The translations under genes and the position numbers were made by a program. Source: RGIG7179 sp051893555 (GTDB lineage Bacteria > Bacillota > Clostridia > Peptostreptococcales > Anaerovoracaceae). From it: DNA of 64,000 bases. Positions 1 through 8,089 of the stretch are shown piece by piece. Below the pieces are notes generated by a model. That model did no database searches and had not been told where the DNA came from. It worked only from the letters and a program-made list of their open reading frames with translations. The first letter of the stretch is position 1, and every line of letters starts with the position of its first letter. Location: positions 1-64,000 of the forward strand of contig JBJFHL010000018.1 in assembly GCA_051893555.1 (NCBI GenBank), given 5' to 3'.

Positions 1-213
1 GTAATCTGGATGATTGGGAATGAACTCATTATTCAGCCATACTGAAAAGTCTCTTCCGGAAACGAAACGGTTTTCTTTTTCGTAGATTTCCTTATTGTGT
101 GCAATGTAGAAGTTATATACAAATCTGCATACACCAATGGTTCTGTCAATTGCCTGCTTCTGCTCGGCTGTGGGCTTTAACTCTGTTTTGTAACTCTTCA
201 GCAATTTCCTCAT
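1..213 (-). CDS. tnpB: TnpB (OrfB) of an IS200/IS605-family element, N-terminal 71 residues, cut by the window edge
   Basis: The complement strand reads MRKLLKSYKTELKPTAEQ and continues in frame to the edge. This is the typical N-terminal helix-turn-helix region of IS605 OrfB/TnpB proteins (KxxYKxELxPTxEQ, then GxxRFVYNF). TnpB is an RNA-guided nuclease that helps keep these transposons in place. Only about a sixth of a normal TnpB is inside the window, so the nuclease residues and the right end with its guide RNA cannot be judged. The start lies four bases inside the stop of the small ORF at 210-350 (ATGA overlap), after a GAGAGG-type ribosome site. No tnpA lies upstream, so a tnpB-only element is likely. 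Its left end should fall between position 350 and the end of cobC at 430. Confidence 0.85.
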   Translation of the reverse strand, partial: MRKLLKSYKTELKPTAEQKQAIDRTIGVCRFVYNFYIAHNKEIYEKENRFVSGRDFSVWLNNEFIPNHPDY

Positions 214-350
214 CCTCTCTTATCTTCCTTTTGCATTTCCATAGGTCTACAACTAAATACATGAAGGTTTGATGCAATGTTCTGAATAGTTTCTTGCTGG
301 GATGAGAGTGCTGCGTTATTTACAACTGATGTTTTCGTATTGAACTTCAT
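210..350 (-). CDS. Small 46-residue ORF translationally coupled to tnpB
   Basis: The ORF starts MKFNTKTSVVNNAALSSQQE and ends in KEDKRG. Its TGA stop overlaps the tnpB ATG (ATGA), the usual sign of coupled translation. It is hydrophilic, has one cysteine and shows no motif I recognise. There is no strong Shine-Dalgarno before its ATG. It may be a leader peptide, an accessory protein of the element or a chance ORF. The exact stop-start overlap is the main argument that it is real. Confidence 0.5.
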   Translation of the reverse strand: MKFNTKTSVVNNAALSSQQETIQNIASNLHVFSCRPMEMQKEDKRG

Positions 351-429
351 GTAGAATTGATTTAAAGTGAGTACATTTTAACACATTTTATACTGTTATT
401 CTATTTTTTTAGTTACTTAAGATTGTCTC

Positions 430-1074
430 CTAAAACGTTTCATACCTTACCGGTTCGCTTTCTTCGAAATAAACCGTATAGCCGTGGCCGGGATCCGGAA
501 TCCATTCCCAGAAGCTGGCACGCATGCCGGGGAACATGGTTTCCATGGAAGCGGCAATCACACCGCCGTGGCAGACCAGGATGGAAACCGCGTCTTCGCC
601 GCTGTGGCGGTGGGACAGTTCTTTCATCCGGTGAAGTCCCAGGAATTCTTCCAGCCCCTGCCGGATCCGCGCTCCGAAGCTTTCGATGGAGTCGCCGGAA
701 GGATAGGCAATGGTACCGGTTTTATCATTGATCCAGTCATCAAAAAAATCCATGGTTTTCAGTTCGTCGAAGGTCTTGCATTCACACGTACCGAAGTTCA
801 TTTCCTTCATGAGAGGCAGTGCCTTATGGGGAATATCGCCGTAGATGGTCTGAAAGGTCTGCTCCGTCCGAAGCATGCCGGAGGTGTAGCAGTCTGCATC
901 CCCCAGCGGCGGGTAAACACCGGCATCCCGAAGGGTTTCCAAAGCTTCAATGCCCTCCGGCGCCAGCGGCAGATCTGTGGAGCCGTAATACCATCTGCGG
1001 AGGTTTCCTTCCGTCAGACCGTGGCGGATGAAATGAATATAGGATTTTCGATCTTTGTTTAATGTCATGCTCAT
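430..1074 (-). CDS. cobC: Histidine phosphatase family protein, probable alpha-ribazole phosphatase CobC
   Basis: A 214-residue protein of the histidine phosphatase (phosphoglycerate mutase-like) superfamily. It has the RHG catalytic signature at residues 17-19, followed by the N-x-x-x-x-W-x-x-G pattern, and a second catalytic histidine in a VCHGG motif near residue 165. In cobalamin synthesis CobC removes the phosphate from alpha-ribazole-5'-phosphate or adenosylcobalamin-5'-phosphate. The family is broad. The CobC assignment rests on its place as the last gene of a minus-strand run cobT-cobU-cobS-CobU-like-cobC. A general sugar phosphatase is the alternative. It starts 37 bases after the preceding gene and has a GGAAAGG site upstream. 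Confidence 0.78.
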   Translation of the reverse strand: MSMTLNKDRKSYIHFIRHGLTEGNLRRWYYGSTDLPLAPEGIEALETLRDAGVYPPLGDADCYTSGMLRTEQTFQTIYGDIPHKALPLMKEMNFGTCECKTFDELKTMDFFDDWINDKTGTIAYPSGDSIESFGARIRQGLEEFLGLHRMKELSHRHSGEDAVSILVCHGGVIAASMETMFPGMRASFWEWIPDPGHGYTVYFEESEPVRYETF

Positions 1075-1111
1075 GCAGCGTTTTCCTTTCCTTGTTCTTC
1101 TCGTCCCGCGC

Positions 1112-1489
1112 TTATTTCAGCTGCTGACCAAGCCCGCAGAAAACACGGTAAACAGAGTCCGCCTCCCGTGCCAGCCAGATCAGCGTCCGGCCCATCATTT
1201 CCCGGTAGGCGCGATCCGTGGCATCCATGGGAACCAGGCCCTGGGAGATATCGTCAGCGATGAGGATTTTGTCCCGAAGCTGAGGCTCCATGGAAGCGAG
1301 CACGTCCCGGGCTTCTTTGCCGTCCACGGTACAGGAATAAACAAAATCCTCCAGCCCGCAGATCACGGTTTTTTCCAGGGAAACCATGCCGTCCCGGCTG
1401 CAGCGGAATACATCTTCCGGCCTAATATCAAACGTCTCCAGCGCATAATCAAGTTTCCCCTGATATGCACCGCCAAAAATCAGAATCAT
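1112..1489 (-). CDS. Short CobU-like protein (adenosylcobinamide kinase/guanylyltransferase fold, incomplete)
   Basis: A 125-residue protein beginning MILIFGGAYQGKLDYA. This is a P-loop like that of CobU (GGxxxGKS) but with Leu where Ser/Thr is expected. The C-terminal half keeps a CobU-like pattern: a DDISQGLVP segment (CobU usually has SNEVGxGIVP), then RxxREMMGR and a final ADSVYRVFCGL. It lacks the middle region with the ATxxxxDxEMxxRIxxH guanylylation motif, so it is about 55 residues short of a normal CobU. That motif is present in the other CobU of this operon (2287-2844). It lies between cobS and cobC with a good GGAG site. It could be a partner subunit of the longer CobU or a regulator; its function is not known. 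Confidence 0.6.
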   Translation of the reverse strand: MILIFGGAYQGKLDYALETFDIRPEDVFRCSRDGMVSLEKTVICGLEDFVYSCTVDGKEARDVLASMEPQLRDKILIADDISQGLVPMDATDRAYREMMGRTLIWLAREADSVYRVFCGLGQQLK

Positions 1490-1505
1490 AGCAGCACTCC
1501 TTATA

Positions 1506-2273
1506 TTATATCACGGCCAGGGCCAGCACGCCCAGCAGCTCACCCCATACGATACCGAATCCGGCGATGTCTCCGTTCATGCCGCCCAGCTGACGGCAGC
1601 CGCAGAAGACCGCAATGAGGCTTCCCAGAAATGTGACTGCGATGACGGCCAGGGTATACAGCGGCTGTGATGCCAGAAGCAAGCCGGCGGCACAGTATAG
1701 AATCAGCTGAATCAGAATAATGCAGGCTGCGTTCTTTTTCTGTTTGTTGTCCGAAGCACCTTCTCCTTTGGCATACTGGCTGGTACCCATAGGACGGCGC
1801 AGCAGCACATTGAGACCGGAAGCGGCCCGGCTCACGGCAGGGATCAGACAGAGATCCACGAAATCGATGCTGATGCTCAGCGCACTGGAGAAAAAGGCGT
1901 GGAAGCCCATTAGCAGGAACACCACGCTGATCACGGCGAAGGCACCGGTGTGGGAGTCCTTCAGAATCCGCTGCCGCTCCTCCAGCGGACGGCGGGAGAG
2001 AATCGCATCGCAGCAGTCCATGAAACCGTCCAGGTGAAGAAATCCGGAAAGGACGAAAGGCACCATGGTCAGCAGGAAGGCCGTTACCAGAAACGGGATC
2101 GGCAGCACGGCCAGAAGCAGGCTGACGCCGGCCCAGATCAGGCCGATGATCAGACCCACCGACGGGAGAAATCCCAGCATATAGTTTTTCAGATCGTTGT
2201 CCCACCGCTTCAGCGGGCAGGGAAGGGTGAGGAAGTTTCCCCACGCCATAAAAAATCCGGTAATCAGTTTCAT
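1506..2273 (-). CDS. cobS: Adenosylcobinamide-GDP ribazoletransferase (cobalamin synthase)
   Basis: A 255-residue polytopic membrane protein of the CobS family. It joins adenosylcobinamide-GDP with alpha-ribazole (or its phosphate) to make adenosylcobalamin (phosphate) at the membrane. The family signature is visible as SGFLHLDGFMDCCDAILSRR around residues 76-95, with the Asp-rich HxDGxxDxxDA core. Several hydrophobic segments follow. It sits between cobU and the short CobU-like gene and is probably transcribed with them. Length matches the family (about 250). Confidence 0.93.
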   Translation of the reverse strand: MKLITGFFMAWGNFLTLPCPLKRWDNDLKNYMLGFLPSVGLIIGLIWAGVSLLLAVLPIPFLVTAFLLTMVPFVLSGFLHLDGFMDCCDAILSRRPLEERQRILKDSHTGAFAVISVVFLLMGFHAFFSSALSISIDFVDLCLIPAVSRAASGLNVLLRRPMGTSQYAKGEGASDNKQKKNAACIILIQLILYCAAGLLLASQPLYTLAVIAVTFLGSLIAVFCGCRQLGGMNGDIAGFGIVWGELLGVLALAVI

Positions 2274-2286
2274 AATCTCATTCTTT

Positions 2287-2844
2287 CTATTTATAATAGT
2301 ATTTCATGCCGAAAGATACTTCAATGACCTGGTCACAGAGACCGGCCAACGTCCGGTCCAGCAGAGCCAGGCCCTTGCGGTAACATTCCGTGGTCTCGTC
2401 AAACCGGCAGCCGTCCGCATACAGATAATCCGACACGAAGACCGCCTTTCCCGTCTGCCTGGCGAATTCCGTCAGCTCACCGGCCAGCCGCTCTGCCGCC
2501 ATAAGATCCATGGGACCATCCAGCGGGAACATCTCGTTGGACAGAAGTGCGGTGACGCTGTCCAGCAGAAACACGCCGCCTGGGTTCACCGGCATGCCGG
2601 ATACGGTGCGTGCCTGCGGCGTCAGGCAGCCGCAGATGTTTCGGCCCTGCTCCACCGTGTCGAAGCCCCAGCCTTCCCGCTCGGATAAATGACGGCGGAT
2701 CCGGGCACGGTCTTCCTCATCCACAGGAATCATGGTGGCCAGATAGTAGAGCGGCACGTTCTTTTCACGGGCCATATCCCGGGCAAGCTCCTGGGCATGC
2801 ATGGATTTTCCGTTTTTACATCCCCCGCTGATAAAGATATTCAT
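2287..2844 (-). CDS. cobU: Bifunctional adenosylcobinamide kinase/guanylyltransferase CobU, with an unusual C-terminus
   Basis: A 185-residue P-loop protein (GGCKNGKS, residues 7-14). It carries the CobU middle motif: LATMIPVDEEDRARIRRH followed by a Trp and TVE. In CobU this region holds the histidine that takes GMP during guanylylation. CobU phosphorylates adenosylcobinamide and then transfers GMP to it. The C-terminal third reads FVSDYLYADGCRFDETTE instead of the usual SNEVGxGIVP stretch, while the short neighbour at 1112-1489 still has that stretch. The ATG overlaps the cobT stop (TGATG), so translation is coupled. Confidence 0.82.
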   Translation of the reverse strand: MNIFISGGCKNGKSMHAQELARDMAREKNVPLYYLATMIPVDEEDRARIRRHLSEREGWGFDTVEQGRNICGCLTPQARTVSGMPVNPGGVFLLDSVTALLSNEMFPLDGPMDLMAAERLAGELTEFARQTGKAVFVSDYLYADGCRFDETTECYRKGLALLDRTLAGLCDQVIEVSFGMKYYYK

Positions 2845-3998
2845 CAGAAGAAGTTTCCTTTCTTGGCTTCCTGCAGATAATCTGCATCGATGGCGCCTTC
2901 CGCGAAGGTGGCCATGCCGTTCATGGCAGCACAGGCTGTTTCCATGATCTTGAAGCTGATCGGACAGCCGCTGCCCTCGCCCAGACGCATGCCCAGATTG
3001 AAGTACGGTTTGACGCCCAATGCATCCATGGCAATGAGATAACCCTTTTCCTTGGACACATGGGATCCGAACATGAAGCCTGTAACCTTCGGTGCCAGAC
3101 GGGAAGCCGCCAGAGCTGCCACGGCAGAAATATATCCGTCGATGACTACCGGCAGCTTATAGTAAGCCGCACCCAGGAAGGCACCGACCATGGCGCAGAT
3201 ATCGAAACCGCCTGCCTCAGCCAGAATATCGATGACATCTTTTCCTTTGCAGCGGGAAATCGCCTCATCCACGATACGGATCTTCTTCGCAAAGCCTTCA
3301 TCATTGAGACCGCCGCCCCGGCCAACCACGTCTTCCCCGGTTCGTTCTGTCAGAGCTGCCAGGACACAGGCCGAGGTGGTGGTGTTTCCGATGCCCATTT
3401 CGCCCACACCGAAGACCTGGTAACCGCAGCGCTTCAGAGCTTCCACTGCTTCCATACCGGTATAAAGTGCAGTCAGTGCTTCTTCTCTGGTCATGGCAGG
3501 GCCCTTGGCCAGATTTTTCGTGCCGTTGGCAATCCGGCGGTTTACGATCCTGCGGGTAATGCCCTGCAGGCAGCCGGTATCGCTGCACTGATGTTCTGTC
3601 ATTTCATCGTGATATAGTTCTTCCGGAATCTCCATTTTCACGCCCACGTCCACCACCAGCAGATCGATACCGAAATATTTGGCCATGGATCCCACACCGG
3701 TCAGACGGCGGGTGAAATTGATGGTCTGCGACAGGGTGACAGACTGGGGTGCAGAGGCAACGCCCTCTTCTACCACACCATTGTCCGCAGAGAAGATCAC
3801 GATGGCCTGTCTGGTCACATCGTTTTTTACCTGTCCTGTGATGCCGGCAAGGCGGATGGAGATTTCCTCCAGTTCACCCAGTGCACCTGTGGGCTTAGCC
3901 AGAACCTCCTGGCGGGCAGACGCTTCTTCCATGGCCTGACTGCTCAGCTGTCCCAGTTCCTCAATACTGCTTAAGATTTCTTCCAGACGTCGTTCCAT
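2844..3998 (-). CDS. cobT: Nicotinate-nucleotide--dimethylbenzimidazole phosphoribosyltransferase
   Basis: A 384-residue CobT. It makes alpha-ribazole phosphate, the lower ligand of cobalamin, from dimethylbenzimidazole (or a related base) and nicotinate mononucleotide. Family hallmarks are KPTGALGELE near the N-terminus, GVGEMGIGNTTTSA near residue 200, and MRLGEGSGCP near the C-terminus containing the catalytic glutamate. I place the start at MERRLEE because a GTGAGG site lies at the right distance; a longer frame reaches to 4022. It is the first gene of the cob operon. No B12 riboswitch was recognised in the 167 bases upstream. The divergent neighbour is a DMT-type transporter. Confidence 0.93.
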   Translation of the reverse strand: MERRLEEILSSIEELGQLSSQAMEEASARQEVLAKPTGALGELEEISIRLAGITGQVKNDVTRQAIVIFSADNGVVEEGVASAPQSVTLSQTINFTRRLTGVGSMAKYFGIDLLVVDVGVKMEIPEELYHDEMTEHQCSDTGCLQGITRRIVNRRIANGTKNLAKGPAMTREEALTALYTGMEAVEALKRCGYQVFGVGEMGIGNTTTSACVLAALTERTGEDVVGRGGGLNDEGFAKKIRIVDEAISRCKGKDVIDILAEAGGFDICAMVGAFLGAAYYKLPVVIDGYISAVAALAASRLAPKVTGFMFGSHVSKEKGYLIAMDALGVKPYFNLGMRLGEGSGCPISFKIMETACAAMNGMATFAEGAIDADYLQEAKKGNFF

Positions 3999-4096
3999 AA
4001 TGATTCCGTTCCTCACTTTCATAGTATTCGCTCATGTTTTTTATTTTAACACAGCCGGGAAGAAAAAAAAACCCCCTTCCAAAACGGATGGCTATG

Positions 4097-4125
4097 TTGC
4101 ACTTATATGGAAATTTTGATAGAAT
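4097..4125 (+). promoter_or_regulatory. Sigma-A promoter of the DMT transporter gene
   Basis: TTGCAC at 4097-4102 and TAGAAT at 4120-4125 with a 17-bp spacer. They lie about 40 bases before the start at 4166. Confidence 0.7.
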
Positions 4126-4165
4126 ACTAATGTGGCTTAGTATATTGAAGAAAAGGAAGAGAGTA

Positions 4166-5092
4166 ATGAGTAAAAAAATGAAGAGTAACATTCTTCTGCT
4201 GCTGACCGCTTTCATCTGGGGTTCTGCTTTCGTCGCACAGAAGAGCGGAATGGACTACATTGAGCCATTCACCTACAACGGCATCCGTACGTTTATCGGC
4301 GGACTGGTTCTGATTCCTGTGATCATCTTCTTCACGAAGAAAAACAACAGACAGAACGGAACGGAAGAGAAGGTATTTGATTTCGAAAAGGATAAAACCG
4401 CAATCATCGGCGGCATTTGCTGCGGTCTCGCACTGTTTGTTGCTTCTAGTCTGCAGCAGTTCGGTGTCAGCTATACCACAGCCGGAAAGGCCGGATTCAT
4501 TACGACTTTGTATGTGGTATTCGTACCGATTCTCAGCCTGCTGCTGCGAAAAAAAGTCAGACCGATTATGTGGGTTTGTGTGGCCCTGGGTGCAGTGGGA
4601 CTGTACCTGCTCTGCATGACCGATGCGTCCTTCAGTCTGCAGTTCGGCGATATGTTGGTACTGCTCTGTGCCGTTGCATTCGCCGTACATATCCTGGTCA
4701 TCGACCATTTCTCACCGAAGGCGGACGGCGTGAAGATTTCCTGCGTGCAATTTCTGGTTTCCGGCGTGCTGGGAATCATCTGTATGTTCATTTTCGAAAC
4801 TCCGGATCTGGGGAATATTTTAGCCTGCTGGCTGCCGATTCTCTATGCCGGCGTGCTGTCCTGCGGTGTTGCCTACACTCTGCAGGTTGTGGCACAGGCA
4901 GATGCAGATCCGACGGCGGCATCCCTGATTCTCTGTCTGGAATCCGTATTTGCGGTAATTTCCGGTGCGATCCTGCTTCACGAAAGCATGTCGCCGAGAG
5001 AACTGATGGGCTGTGCGGTAATCTTCGCAGCGGTGATTATTTCCAACCTGCCGGAGAAAAAGGCATCCGCAGATCTTACAAACGGACAATAA
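4166..5092 (+). CDS. DMT (EamA/RhaT) family transporter
   Basis: A 308-residue inner-membrane protein starting MSKKMKSNILLLLTAFIWGS. It contains two EamA domains (about residues 5-145 and 160-300), each with roughly five hydrophobic helices. Typical signs are the FIWGSAFVAQK motif in helix 1 and the E-S-VFA-ISGA segment in the second repeat. Members export metabolites or amino acids, and the substrate cannot be told from sequence. The start follows GGAAGAGAG and the promoter at 4097-4125. An in-frame upstream extension to 4034 has no ribosome site. The HD hydrolase follows 44 bases downstream and may share the transcript. Confidence 0.87.
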   Translation: MSKKMKSNILLLLTAFIWGSAFVAQKSGMDYIEPFTYNGIRTFIGGLVLIPVIIFFTKKNNRQNGTEEKVFDFEKDKTAIIGGICCGLALFVASSLQQFGVSYTTAGKAGFITTLYVVFVPILSLLLRKKVRPIMWVCVALGAVGLYLLCMTDASFSLQFGDMLVLLCAVAFAVHILVIDHFSPKADGVKISCVQFLVSGVLGIICMFIFETPDLGNILACWLPILYAGVLSCGVAYTLQVVAQADADPTAASLILCLESVFAVISGAILLHESMSPRELMGCAVIFAAVIISNLPEKKASADLTNGQ

Positions 5093-5136
5093 CAGACAAA
5101 ACAAGAAACTGACATAAAAAGAAAAGAGGCAGAAAC

Positions 5137-5694
5137 ATGATTACAAGAGAAGAAGCACTGGAACTTCTGAAAAAGTATAATAAGGATGAATTCCATATTC
5201 ACCACGGTCTGATGGTGGAAGGTACCATGCGGTATTTCGCCGAGAAACTGGGATACGGCGATGAAGCGGACTACTGGGCGATGGTAGGCCTGCTCCACGA
5301 CATCGATTTCGAGATGTGGCCGGAAGAACACTGCAAGAAGGCACCGGAGCTGCTGCGGGAAGGCGGCATTGAAGAGGATATGATCCATGCCATCGTTTCC
5401 CACGGATATGGACTCTGTGTCGACGTGAAGCCGGAACGGGAAATGGAAAAGGTGCTGTTTGCCTGCGACGAACTGACCGGACTCATCGGTGCAGCTGCCC
5501 TTATGCGGCCGTCCAAGAGTGTGCAGGACATGGAACTGAAATCACTGAAAAAGAAGTTCAAGGATAAACGGTTTGCGGCGGGCTGTGACCGTGACGTTAT
5601 CATCCAGGGGACAGAAATGCTGGGCTGGGAACTGGATCAGTTGCTTTCCGAAACGCTGGAGGCCATGAAGACCTGCGAAGACGCCCAGGCATAG
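5137..5694 (+). CDS. HD-domain hydrolase (HDIG type)
   Basis: A 185-residue single-domain HD phosphohydrolase. The metal-binding residues are visible: H22/H23 in FHIHHG, H54-D55 in GLLHDID, H84 and H89 in IHAIVSHG, and D111 in CDELTG. These proteins hydrolyse phosphate esters, often of nucleotides or tRNA ends, but the substrate here is unknown. The gene lies 44 bases after the DMT transporter and ends before a strong terminator at 5752-5812, so the two form a likely operon. A GAAAAGAGG-type site precedes the ATG. Confidence 0.85.
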   Translation: MITREEALELLKKYNKDEFHIHHGLMVEGTMRYFAEKLGYGDEADYWAMVGLLHDIDFEMWPEEHCKKAPELLREGGIEEDMIHAIVSHGYGLCVDVKPEREMEKVLFACDELTGLIGAAALMRPSKSVQDMELKSLKKKFKDKRFAAGCDRDVIIQGTEMLGWELDQLLSETLEAMKTCEDAQA

Positions 5695-5751
5695 ACACAG
5701 AAGATAGCAATGCAGATTTTGCCGGATAGGGCAGAATCAAAGAATACGCTG

Positions 5752-5812
5752 AAAAAGGTGCAGAACAGGAATGAAACCCGGGAAGAAAGCCGGGACTGGG
5801 CTGCACTTTTTT
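5752..5812 (+). terminator. Two-part intrinsic terminator after the HD hydrolase
   Basis: An inner hairpin CCCGG/CCGGG sits inside an outer stem AAAAAGGTGCAG/CTGCACTTTTTT, ending in six T at 5807-5812. Confidence 0.8.
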
Positions 5813-5862
5813 CGTGGGTTTTCGCCGACAGGCCTGTATCATTGAGTAAAGGAGGACTTGCC

Positions 5863-6672
5863 ATGAGAGATTCACTTCGCAAAATCTGTTGCCTCGCACC
5901 GTTTCTCGCGGCGGTGGTGTTGGTTGTCGCACTCTATTTCCTTCGCTATGATACAGTGGGAACGGAAGAAGCCCTGGCACAGGCGGCCAGCGAATATACG
6001 GAAACGGAACTGGAAGCCGTTCTGCTGCAGGAGATCCCCGGCGAGGATGGAACCTGTGACGGAAAAGGGGACCTGGTTCTGCTGTGCCGGAGCGCAGGCA
6101 CAGAAAACGGTGGTGGCAGAGCAAACAGCAGCGGCGAAAAAAGCAACAGCAACGGAATGTGGAACGGCATCGTCCTGTTCGAGCGGGGCATCAACGGCAG
6201 ATATGTGCCGGTGGAAAGCACCCTGTACGATTATTCTGTGCCGGTTCATGATGTCAGCCTGAAGGACGAGTCCATGGGATTCTTCGGCGGAGGAGACGGA
6301 TCCGAGGCGGTGACGGTATTCTTCTCTTGCCGCTATCCGGAGAAGATGAGGCGTGTGGAAATCACCTGCTATGACAGAGATGCCTATCTGGAGGACGGAA
6401 GCGTCGTGCCATACACGGTGACCATAGAAACAGACGGTACGCCATATATGGAGATCGTGCCGGTATCCTTTCATCTTTATGACCGGCAATTCAGGCTCTG
6501 GGATCGGAATGGAAAGGAACTGGATAAACTCACTTATTCCAATGACGGAAACTCCAGAAGCCGGGGAAGCGGTAGCACCTCTGAGACTTGGGATAAGTAT
6601 GGCCTGATCCTGCTGGCCGGTGCCGGTCTCAGCTGGTGGCTGATGAAGCGAAGAAAGCAGCCAGGTGCATGA
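5863..6672 (+). CDS. Membrane-anchored extracytoplasmic protein of unknown function
   Basis: A 269-residue protein starting MRDSLRKICCLAPFLAAVV after a perfect AAAGGAGG site. A frame extending back to 5710 runs through the terminator and is not used. An N-terminal hydrophobic segment (about residues 10-28) is followed by an extracytoplasmic part of about 210 residues. A C-terminal hydrophobic helix (YGLILLAGAGLSWWLM) then ends in a basic KRRKQ tail. No LPxTG sorting signal is visible, so the protein seems held by two membrane helices. A Gly/Asn/Ser-rich stretch near residues 80-100 looks like a linker. I do not recognise the family. It is convergent with trxB. Confidence 0.75.
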   Translation: MRDSLRKICCLAPFLAAVVLVVALYFLRYDTVGTEEALAQAASEYTETELEAVLLQEIPGEDGTCDGKGDLVLLCRSAGTENGGGRANSSGEKSNSNGMWNGIVLFERGINGRYVPVESTLYDYSVPVHDVSLKDESMGFFGGGDGSEAVTVFFSCRYPEKMRRVEITCYDRDAYLEDGSVVPYTVTIETDGTPYMEIVPVSFHLYDRQFRLWDRNGKELDKLTYSNDGNSRSRGSGSTSETWDKYGLILLAGAGLSWWLMKRRKQPGA

Positions 6673-6685
6673 GGCACCTATCAAT

Positions 6686-7618
6686 TCATGCCAGATAGCT
6701 CTGGGCAAAATATGCAGCCGCGGCGCCGTCAGCGGTTGCGGTGACGATCTGACGCAGGGGCTTGGTCCGAACGTCTCCTGCGGCAAAGACGCCGGGGACA
6801 GAAGACCGGGTGGTTTCATCGGCAATCACATAGCCGGCCGGATCCAGATCCAGCTGCCCGCGAACCAGTTCTGACGCTGGCTGCCTGCCGATACTGACGA
6901 AAAGGCCATGCACCTGGACATCAGAAAAGATGCCGGAGGAAAGATTTTGCAAAGTGACATGGGTAAGCTTGCCGGAATCGCCGGCATGGAGTGCCGTGAC
7001 GGTACTGTTCCATACATATTCCACGTTTGAAACCGCTCTGAGTGCATCCTGCATGATTTTTTCCGCACGAAGGGCGCCACGGCGGTGGACCAGAATCACC
7101 TTTTTCGCCAGGCGGGAAAGGTGCAGCGCATCTTCCACCGCGCTGTTGCCGCCGCCGACCACCATGACCGTCTGATCCCGGTAGGTCATACCGTCGCAGG
7201 CAACGCAGTAATGGACGCCCCGACCGGTCAGCGCTTCTTCCCCATCCAGGTCCAGCTTCCGTGGCACGGCGCCGGCAGCGAAAATCAGAGCACGGCCATA
7301 GAACCTGCCGCTGCTGGTTTCTGCAGTTTTTAGCGGCCCGGTAAGGTCCAGGGCACGGACTTCCGCCAGCTTCGTCCTGGCACCGAACCGTTCCGCCTGT
7401 TTCCGCATGGCTTCTCCCAGCAGAAAACCGTCTGCGCCTTCCGGAAATCCCGGATAATTGTCCACCTGGGATGTGCGGGTCATCTGCCCGCCAGCCGAAA
7501 GCTGTTCCAGCACCAGAACGGAAAGCCCGCCGCGGGCACCGTAGATGGCTGCTGTGTATCCTGCCGGCCCGCCGCCGATCACCAGCAGGTCATATACCGG
7601 TTCATCTGTTTTCCCCAT
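6686..7618 (-). CDS. trxB: Thioredoxin reductase (NADPH), FAD-dependent
   Basis: A 310-residue flavoprotein that reduces thioredoxin with NADPH. The FAD-binding GGGPAG motif is at residues 15-20, the redox-active disulfide CVAC at 138-141 (family usually CATC), and the NADPH-binding GGGNSA at 155-160. The C-terminal FAD contact GVFAAGDV is present. It lies 11 bases downstream of trxA on the same strand, giving the common trxA-trxB pair. Length is typical. Confidence 0.93.
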   Translation of the reverse strand: MGKTDEPVYDLLVIGGGPAGYTAAIYGARGGLSVLVLEQLSAGGQMTRTSQVDNYPGFPEGADGFLLGEAMRKQAERFGARTKLAEVRALDLTGPLKTAETSSGRFYGRALIFAAGAVPRKLDLDGEEALTGRGVHYCVACDGMTYRDQTVMVVGGGNSAVEDALHLSRLAKKVILVHRRGALRAEKIMQDALRAVSNVEYVWNSTVTALHAGDSGKLTHVTLQNLSSGIFSDVQVHGLFVSIGRQPASELVRGQLDLDPAGYVIADETTRSSVPGVFAAGDVRTKPLRQIVTATADGAAAAYFAQSYLA

Positions 7619-7629
7619 GGCGATACCTT

Positions 7630-7956
7630 TTATACAAACTGCCGGATGAAGTCTTCGATCTGGGCGATGGAGCCGGGTGCCGTAATGGAGCCCTGGACCT
7701 GTCCGCCCTGAAACAGAAGCAGGGTCGGAATGACGGTCATTCCATACTGACGGGCAAGGTCTCGCTCTTCATCCACATTGATCTGGCCGAAGAGCAGCTT
7801 GTCCGATTTTTCCTCTGCCATCTGCTGAAAAAGCGGGGCGATCCGGCGGCAGTGGCTGCACCACGGGGCCCAGAATTCGATGAGGGCGGTCTGCTTTTCT
7901 TCCATTACTTTCTTCTCAAAATCCGCTCTGCGCATTTGTAAGTTGTTCTCAGCCAT
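7630..7956 (-). CDS. trxA: Thioredoxin with a CSHC active site
   Basis: A 108-residue thioredoxin fold protein that donates electrons to reductases and keeps cytosolic thiols reduced. The active site is W-C33-S-H-C36 within FWAPWCSHC; most thioredoxins have CGPC. The cis-Pro site is VIPT. I chose MAENNLQ as the start because AAAGGAGG precedes it. An upstream frame reaches 7995. It is followed at once by trxB, which should reduce it. The altered dipeptide is expected to shift redox potential and pKa, but in which direction cannot be said from sequence. Confidence 0.92.
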   Translation of the reverse strand: MAENNLQMRRADFEKKVMEEKQTALIEFWAPWCSHCRRIAPLFQQMAEEKSDKLLFGQINVDEERDLARQYGMTVIPTLLLFQGGQVQGSITAPGSIAQIEDFIRQFV

Positions 7957-8026
7957 TCTATCCTCCTTTTCCGGCACAGTACCGGATGCAAACAATGTCT
8001 TATGGTTGTAGAATACCCGTTATTTC

Positions 8027-8055
8027 TTGCGGTATTCACCGGCGCAGGGTATAAT
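8027..8055 (+). promoter_or_regulatory. Sigma-A promoter of the lipoprotein gene
   Basis: TTGCGG at 8027-8032, a 17-bp spacer, and a perfect TATAAT at 8050-8055. The start codon follows at 8090. Confidence 0.75.
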
Positions 8056-8089
8056 ACAAAAAAGAGCTAATTTGAAAAAGGAGTGGGAG

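Noticed and set aside
3999..4165. Cobalamin riboswitch upstream of cobT
   Set aside because: The gap is short and lacks a B12-box-like sequence; none was seen upstream of mutS either.
5710..5862. Longer start for the membrane-anchored protein
   Set aside because: It would include the terminator at 5752-5812. The ATG at 5863 has AAAGGAGG.
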